Shown here piece by piece: positions 60,722 through 64,000 of a DNA stretch of 64,000 nucleotides. Position numbers and translations under genes: made by a program. Source of the stretch: Oscillospiraceae bacterium. GTDB taxonomy: Bacteria > Bacillota > Clostridia > Oscillospirales > Oscillospiraceae. Positions within the stretch are counted from its first letter, which is position 1, and each line of letters starts with the position of its first letter. The stretch lies in NCBI GenBank assembly GCA_015067885.1, contig SVLO01000003.1, positions 1 through 64,000 on the forward strand, in the 5' to 3' direction. The notes below the pieces were generated by a model. It saw only the letters and a list, made by a program, of their open reading frames with translations, made no database searches and was not told the origin of the DNA.

Positions 60722-60958
60722 ATGATTTTTAAGCAGCTGTGTGAAATGTTGGCCGAGCAGTTCGGTGTGGATATCGATACCATCACCATGGAGACCACCT
60801 TTGAGGAGGATCTGCGTGCCGATTCTCTGGATCTGGTGGACCTGTCCATGGCACTGGAAGAGGTGTTCGGTGTGGACGAGCTGACCGAAGACGACATCTC
60901 CGGTATCACCACCGTGGGCGACCTGGTCCACTTCCTGCAGGGCCGTCTGGATAGCTGA
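60722..60958 (+). CDS. acpP: acyl carrier protein
   Basis: A 78-residue acyl carrier protein for fatty-acid synthesis. Ser35 in LRADSLDLVDL is the phosphopantetheine attachment site, and the acidic helix II following it (DLSMALEEVFG) binds the enzymes. The start at 60722 follows AAGGAG (AACTTAAGGAG region). Length and charge are normal. It has its own promoter and terminator between plsX and rnc. Confidence 0.95.
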   Translation: MIFKQLCEMLAEQFGVDIDTITMETTFEEDLRADSLDLVDLSMALEEVFGVDELTEDDISGITTVGDLVHFLQGRLDS

Positions 60959-60965
60959 GAATAAG

Positions 60966-60996
60966 AGAAAGCTCCGTCATTGACGGAGCTTTCTTT
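60966..60996 (+). terminator. terminator after acpP
   Basis: GAAAGCTCCGTCA pairs with TGACGGAGCTTTC around T, with a T-run beyond. Confidence 0.85.
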
Positions 60997-61015
60997 TCTG
61001 AAATGAGGTTGCGCG

Positions 61016-61684
61016 ATGAAAACCTTGGAAGCAAAGCTGGAATACACCTTTCAGGACATCTCCCTGCTGGAGCATGCCCTGACCCACAGCTCCTACGCCA
61101 ATGAGAGCCGTGGCCGCTGCACCAGTAACGAGCGGCTGGAATTTTTGGGCGACTCCGTGCTGGGCATGGTGGTGGCCGACCATCTGTTCCGCGCCTGCGG
61201 CGATATGCCGGAGGGGGACCTGACCCGAATCCGTGCCGCCCTGGTCCGGGAGGAGAATTTGGTGGAGGTGGCCCGCCAGCTGGACCTGGGGTCCTATCTG
61301 CGCCTTGGCAGGGGGGAGGAGCTGTGCGGCGGCCGCCAGCGGCCCTCTATCCAGGCCGACGCGGTGGAGGCGGTGCTGGCCGCGGTCTATTTGGACGGCG
61401 GTATCGGCAGCGCGCGGAAAATCATCCACCGCTTTATTTTGGACAACGCCGTGCTGGAGACCAAAACCCAGGACTACAAAACCGCCCTGCAGGAGCTGGT
61501 GCAGCGCCAGCCGGGCAGCGAGATCATCTATGAACTGGTCAGCGAAAGCGGACCCGACCACTGCCGTGTGTTCGTGATGGAGGTATCTGTCAACGGACAG
61601 GTTACCGGTCGGGGCGAGGGCCACAGCAAGAAAGCCGCCGAACAGATGGCTGCCAAAGCGGCCATGGAAGAATGGAGCAAATAA
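61016..61684 (+). CDS. rnc: ribonuclease III
   Basis: RNase III cuts double-stranded RNA in rRNA maturation and RNA decay. The 222-residue protein has the catalytic domain with ERLEFLGDSVLGMVVADHLF, the later acidic residues in ADAVEAVLAAVYLDGG and a C-terminal double-stranded-RNA-binding domain (KTALQELVQRQPGSEIIYEL; GEGHSKKAAEQMAAKAAM). GAGGTTGCGCG precedes the ATG. It likely reads through from acpP or uses a promoter not seen; order plsX-acpP-rnc is conserved in Firmicutes. Confidence 0.96.
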   Translation: MKTLEAKLEYTFQDISLLEHALTHSSYANESRGRCTSNERLEFLGDSVLGMVVADHLFRACGDMPEGDLTRIRAALVREENLVEVARQLDLGSYLRLGRGEELCGGRQRPSIQADAVEAVLAAVYLDGGIGSARKIIHRFILDNAVLETKTQDYKTALQELVQRQPGSEIIYELVSESGPDHCRVFVMEVSVNGQVTGRGEGHSKKAAEQMAAKAAMEEWSK

Positions 61685-61723
61685 AAAATATGCCGTCCGC
61701 AAAGCGGGCGGCATATTTTTTTT
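61684..61723. terminator. bidirectional terminator after rnc
   Basis: AATATGCCGTCCGC pairs with GCGGGCGGCATATT (one G-T pair) around AAA, with A- and T-runs on both sides. Confidence 0.92.
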
Positions 61724-61741
61724 GTTGCGATCGGAATGGGA

Positions 61742-62632
61742 TCAATACATGGGTCGGGGACCGGGACCCCACTTGTTGTCGCCGTCGCTCTCCTGGAAGG
61801 CGAGGATGAGGTTGTAAATGGGAATCAAAGCGAAGGCCCAACACTTGCCCACGTCATGCATTCTGCGGATACACAGGGCTATGCCGGGGATCAAAAGGGC
61901 GAGGGAAATGAGCCAGCCGATATAAGGGATCCAACTCAGCACGCTACTGATCAGGCTGTTGAACAGATAGACCCACCAGTACTCACTGCGGGAGGCACGT
62001 CCTTTGAAGTTGACGTAGTTCTTAAAGAACAGGCCGATGGCCTTACCAAAGCCGACGTAACCGTTATGCGGGGCGCCGTAGGCGGAACTCTGGGTCTGAT
62101 AACCCTGCTGGTACATGGGCTGCTGATAGGTGGGGCGCTGGACAGGGGCGTGGTAGGCGGGAGCCTGCACCGGCTGCTGCTGCACAGGGGTCTGATAGGT
62201 GGGCTGCTGCACCGGCTGCTGTACGGGGGCCTGGTAGGTGGGCTGCTGCACCGGCTGCTGCACGGGAGCCTGGTAGACAGGCTGCTGCACCGGCGGCTCC
62301 GCTACCGGAGCGGGCGCGGGAACAGGCTCTGGCTCAGGCTGGGGAGCCGGTGCGGGGGTGGGGTGGAACGCGCTGACCGTTCGGTCGAAATAATCCTCAT
62401 CCTGAGCGGGAGCGGCAGGCTGGGCAACAGGCTCGGGGATGGGGGCCGCAGGCTGGGGAGCGGGGGTGGGATGGAAGGCGCTGACCGTCCGGTCAAAGTA
62501 GTCCTCATCCTGTGCGGGGGTGGCAACGGGCGCAGGTTCGGGCGCGGGAGTGGCAACGATCTGCTTTGCCCCGCAGCGAGTGCAGAAGAGGGAACCCTCT
62601 GCCAGCTGGTTGCCGCATTGGTTACAGAACAT
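61742..62632 (-). CDS. zinc-ribbon/DUF805 membrane protein with a Pro/Gln repeat linker
   Basis: A 296-residue protein. It begins with a zinc ribbon (MFCNQCGNQLAEGSLFCTRCG), then a low-complexity linker with a duplicated 18-residue unit (AQDEDYFDRTVSAFHPTP) and several QQPTYQAPVQQPV repeats, followed by a C-terminal DUF805 membrane domain (FKGRASRSEYWWVYLF; IPYIGWLISLALLIPGIALCIRRMHDVGKC). GGAGGT precedes ATG 62632; the frame continues upstream but lacks a site. DUF805 proteins are of unknown function, and the combination with a zinc ribbon is common in Clostridia. Confidence 0.88.
   Translation of the reverse strand: MFCNQCGNQLAEGSLFCTRCGAKQIVATPAPEPAPVATPAQDEDYFDRTVSAFHPTPAPQPAAPIPEPVAQPAAPAQDEDYFDRTVSAFHPTPAPAPQPEPEPVPAPAPVAEPPVQQPVYQAPVQQPVQQPTYQAPVQQPVQQPTYQTPVQQQPVQAPAYHAPVQRPTYQQPMYQQGYQTQSSAYGAPHNGYVGFGKAIGLFFKNYVNFKGRASRSEYWWVYLFNSLISSVLSWIPYIGWLISLALLIPGIALCIRRMHDVGKCWAFALIPIYNLILAFQESDGDNKWGPGPRPMY
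62160..62300. repeat. tandem repeat coding for the Pro/Gln linker
   Basis: Four to five diverged copies of a unit of about 36 bases (core GTAGGTGGGCTGCTGCACC on the plus strand) encode the PVQQPTYQ repeats of the DUF805 protein. Confidence 0.65.
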
Positions 62633-62736
62633 AATGATACCTCCGAAGTGTGATAGTGGGCGCTGTGTGCGCCAACACCCGGACCGCGTCCGCAAACCAA
62701 GATGACTCAAGGGATATAGTCCGGGAAGATACGATA

Positions 62737-62765
62737 AGCATACCACAAAATCGAGGGTATGTCTA
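62737..62765 (-). promoter_or_regulatory. promoter of the DUF805 gene
   Basis: On the minus strand TAGACA and TATGCT (extended by TGG) are 17 bases apart. The TTTTGTGGTATGCT stretch is identical to that in front of the SHOCT operon. Confidence 0.6.
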
Positions 62766-62817
62766 TACACATATTCATACAAATGGTATTTTCTTGTCGC
62801 TTTTTATGGAACGTGAA

Positions 62818-62853
62818 AAGGGACCCACAGACCGAATTGCCGGCCTGTGGGTC
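62818..62853 (-). terminator. terminator of the acyl-CoA synthetase-like gene
   Basis: GACCCACAG and CTGTGGGTC (62822-62830 with 62845-62853) form a stem; on the minus strand the tail CCTTTTC follows. Confidence 0.6.
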
Positions 62854-62872
62854 TGTGGATGTGTGAAGGGGA

Positions 62873-64000
62873 TTATTGATCGGCCGGACCCGCGGTGTCG
62901 GCGCCGTCGCCCACAAGGCCAAGTTCCCGGGCGGCGTCCTGCCGCATCTTGTACTTCAAAATCTTGCCGGCGGCATTCATGGGGAAGCTGTCCACATATT
63001 TGATGTACTTGGGGACCTTGTGCCGGGCCATGCTGGCCTTGATGTAGTTCAGCATCTCGTCCACGGTGAGGGTGTTGCCCTCTTTCAGGATGATGCAGGC
63101 CATGATCTCCTCGCCGTATTTCTTGTCCGGCACGCCGATGACCTGCACGTCCTTCACGGCGGGGTGGGTGTAGATAAACTCCTCGATCTCCTTGGGGTAG
63201 ATGTTCTCGCCCCCTCGGATGATCATGTCCTTCAGGCGGCCGGTGATGCGGTAGTTGCCGTTTTCATCCTTGCAGGCAAGGTCGCCGGAGTGGAGCCAGC
63301 CCTCGGCGTCCACGGTGTCCCGGGTGGCCTGGGGCATTTTGTAGTAGCCCTTCATGGTGTTGTAACCCTTGGAGCAGAACTCGCCGTTGACGCCGTCGGC
63401 TACCTCCAGCCCGGTCTCGGGGTCCACGATCTTACAGCGCACGTGGGGGAAGGCGTAACCGACGGTGTCGGTGCGCAGATAGAGGTCGTCCGTCCAGGTA
63501 CTCATAGTGGAGCCGGGGGAGGACTCGGTCTGGCCGTACACGCTGACGATGCCGGTCATGTTCATCTCGTCGGGCTGGGCGGCCCGGCGCATCAGTTCCG
63601 GGGGGCAGCCCGCGCCGGCCATGATGCCCGTGCGCATGTGGGAGAAGTCCGTGCTGCGGTAGTCGGGGTGGTTGAACATGGCGATGAACATGGTGGGTAC
63701 GCCGTTGAAGCAGGTGATGCGTTCCTGATTGATACAGGCCAAAGACTGCTTGGCGGAGAAGTAGGGCAGGGGGCAGATTGTGGCGCCGTGGGTCATGGAG
63801 GAGGTCATGGACAGTACCATGCCGAAGCAGTGGAACATAGGCACCTGGATCATCATGCGGTCGGCGGTGGACAGGCCCATGCGGTCACCGATGCACTTGC
63901 CGTTGTTGACCACGTTGTAGTGGGTGAGCATAACGCCCTTGGGGAAGCCGGTGGTGCCGGAGGTATACTGCATATTGCACACGTCGTCGGGGCGGACGGC
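62873..64000 (-). CDS. AMP-dependent acyl-CoA synthetase/ligase, C-terminal part
   Basis: The gene enters from the right edge, so only about the last 375 residues are seen. They start at the P-loop YTSGTTGFPKGVMLTHYN and contain the adenylation motifs YGQTESSPGS, GEFCSKGYNTMKGYY, HSGDLACKDENGNYRITGRLKD and the final catalytic Lys in AAGKILKYKMRQ. These mark the ANL family of adenylating enzymes (acyl-CoA synthetases, such as FadD-type or medium-chain forms). The substrate pocket residues cannot be judged. The last residues are Gly/Ala-rich. Confidence 0.9.
   Translation of the reverse strand, partial: AVRPDDVCNMQYTSGTTGFPKGVMLTHYNVVNNGKCIGDRMGLSTADRMMIQVPMFHCFGMVLSMTSSMTHGATICPLPYFSAKQSLACINQERITCFNGVPTMFIAMFNHPDYRSTDFSHMRTGIMAGAGCPPELMRRAAQPDEMNMTGIVSVYGQTESSPGSTMSTWTDDLYLRTDTVGYAFPHVRCKIVDPETGLEVADGVNGEFCSKGYNTMKGYYKMPQATRDTVDAEGWLHSGDLACKDENGNYRITGRLKDMIIRGGENIYPKEIEEFIYTHPAVKDVQVIGVPDKKYGEEIMACIILKEGNTLTVDEMLNYIKASMARHKVPKYIKYVDSFPMNAAGKILKYKMRQDAARELGLVGDGADTAGPADQ

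Overview
The window reads as a chromosome segment of a spore-forming, GC-rich member of the Clostridia, most like the gut Oscillospiraceae group (Flavonifractor or Lawsonibacter relatives). The grounds are an intact pro-sigma-K gene, a T-box leader in front of valS, AGGAGG-type ribosome binding sites, Gram-positive cell-envelope genes (class A PBP, LTA-synthase-like sulfatase, FtsEX with an M23 hydrolase) and gene orders such as recA-recX-rimO-pgsA, greA-lysS, dprA-topA-trmFO and plsX-acpP-rnc. Most of it is ordinary housekeeping DNA. No rRNA, CRISPR array, transposase or integrase was seen.

Layout. 1-10.9 kb: the end of a small HTH regulator, a 590-bp gene-free stretch rich in hairpins, a YigZ-family gene, a lipoprotein/response regulator/histidine kinase operon, DUF1385-prmC, recA-recX-rimO-pgsA. 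10.9-16.8 kb (minus strand): ACT protein-hom-lysC operon and a PBP1A-type synthase with a low-complexity Asp/Pro tail. 16.8-25.4 kb: DUF1292 gene, a probable 6S RNA, a copper operon (copA carrying a nested copZ, then csoR), two half-size TSUP exporters, a ferredoxin/flavodoxin protein with ruvX, a membrane protein, a patatin-like lipase and sigK. 25.5-30 kb: tRNA-Leu(UAG) and one very large uncharacterised 1352-residue protein. 30-43.6 kb: uracil-DNA glycosylase, LTA-synthase-like protein, T-box-valS, a DtxR-like regulator, MscS, an rRNA pseudouridine synthase, a CdaR/PucR-type regulator, and ftsE-ftsX-small peptide-M23 hydrolase.

43.7-48.5 kb: greA-lysS, and then an AT-rich insert of about 2.7 kb sitting exactly in the 3' end of lysS. 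It is bounded by an imperfect 18-bp duplication and by clusters of a TTACGACAAA repeat on both sides, and the probable original lysS terminator lies beyond it. It encodes an HTH-NTPase-CYTH fusion and an ECF-type membrane protein but no recombinase, so it looks like an integrase-less island. 48.5-54 kb: two related small membrane proteins around an orphan radical-SAM/SPASM enzyme, then an RNA methyltransferase and an MFS carrier. 54-64 kb: dprA-topA, a frameshifted small gene, an HTH regulator with a clear palindromic operator, trmFO-plsX-acpP-rnc, a zinc-ribbon/DUF805 membrane protein, and the C-terminal part of an acyl-CoA synthetase-like enzyme that runs off the window.

The observations most worth follow-up are the lysS-integrated island and its two-gene cargo, the possible second translation start making CopZ from inside copA, two consecutive WalR-type boxes upstream of ftsEX and its hydrolase, and the 1352-residue protein with a glycine-zipper-like segment and PH-like modules.
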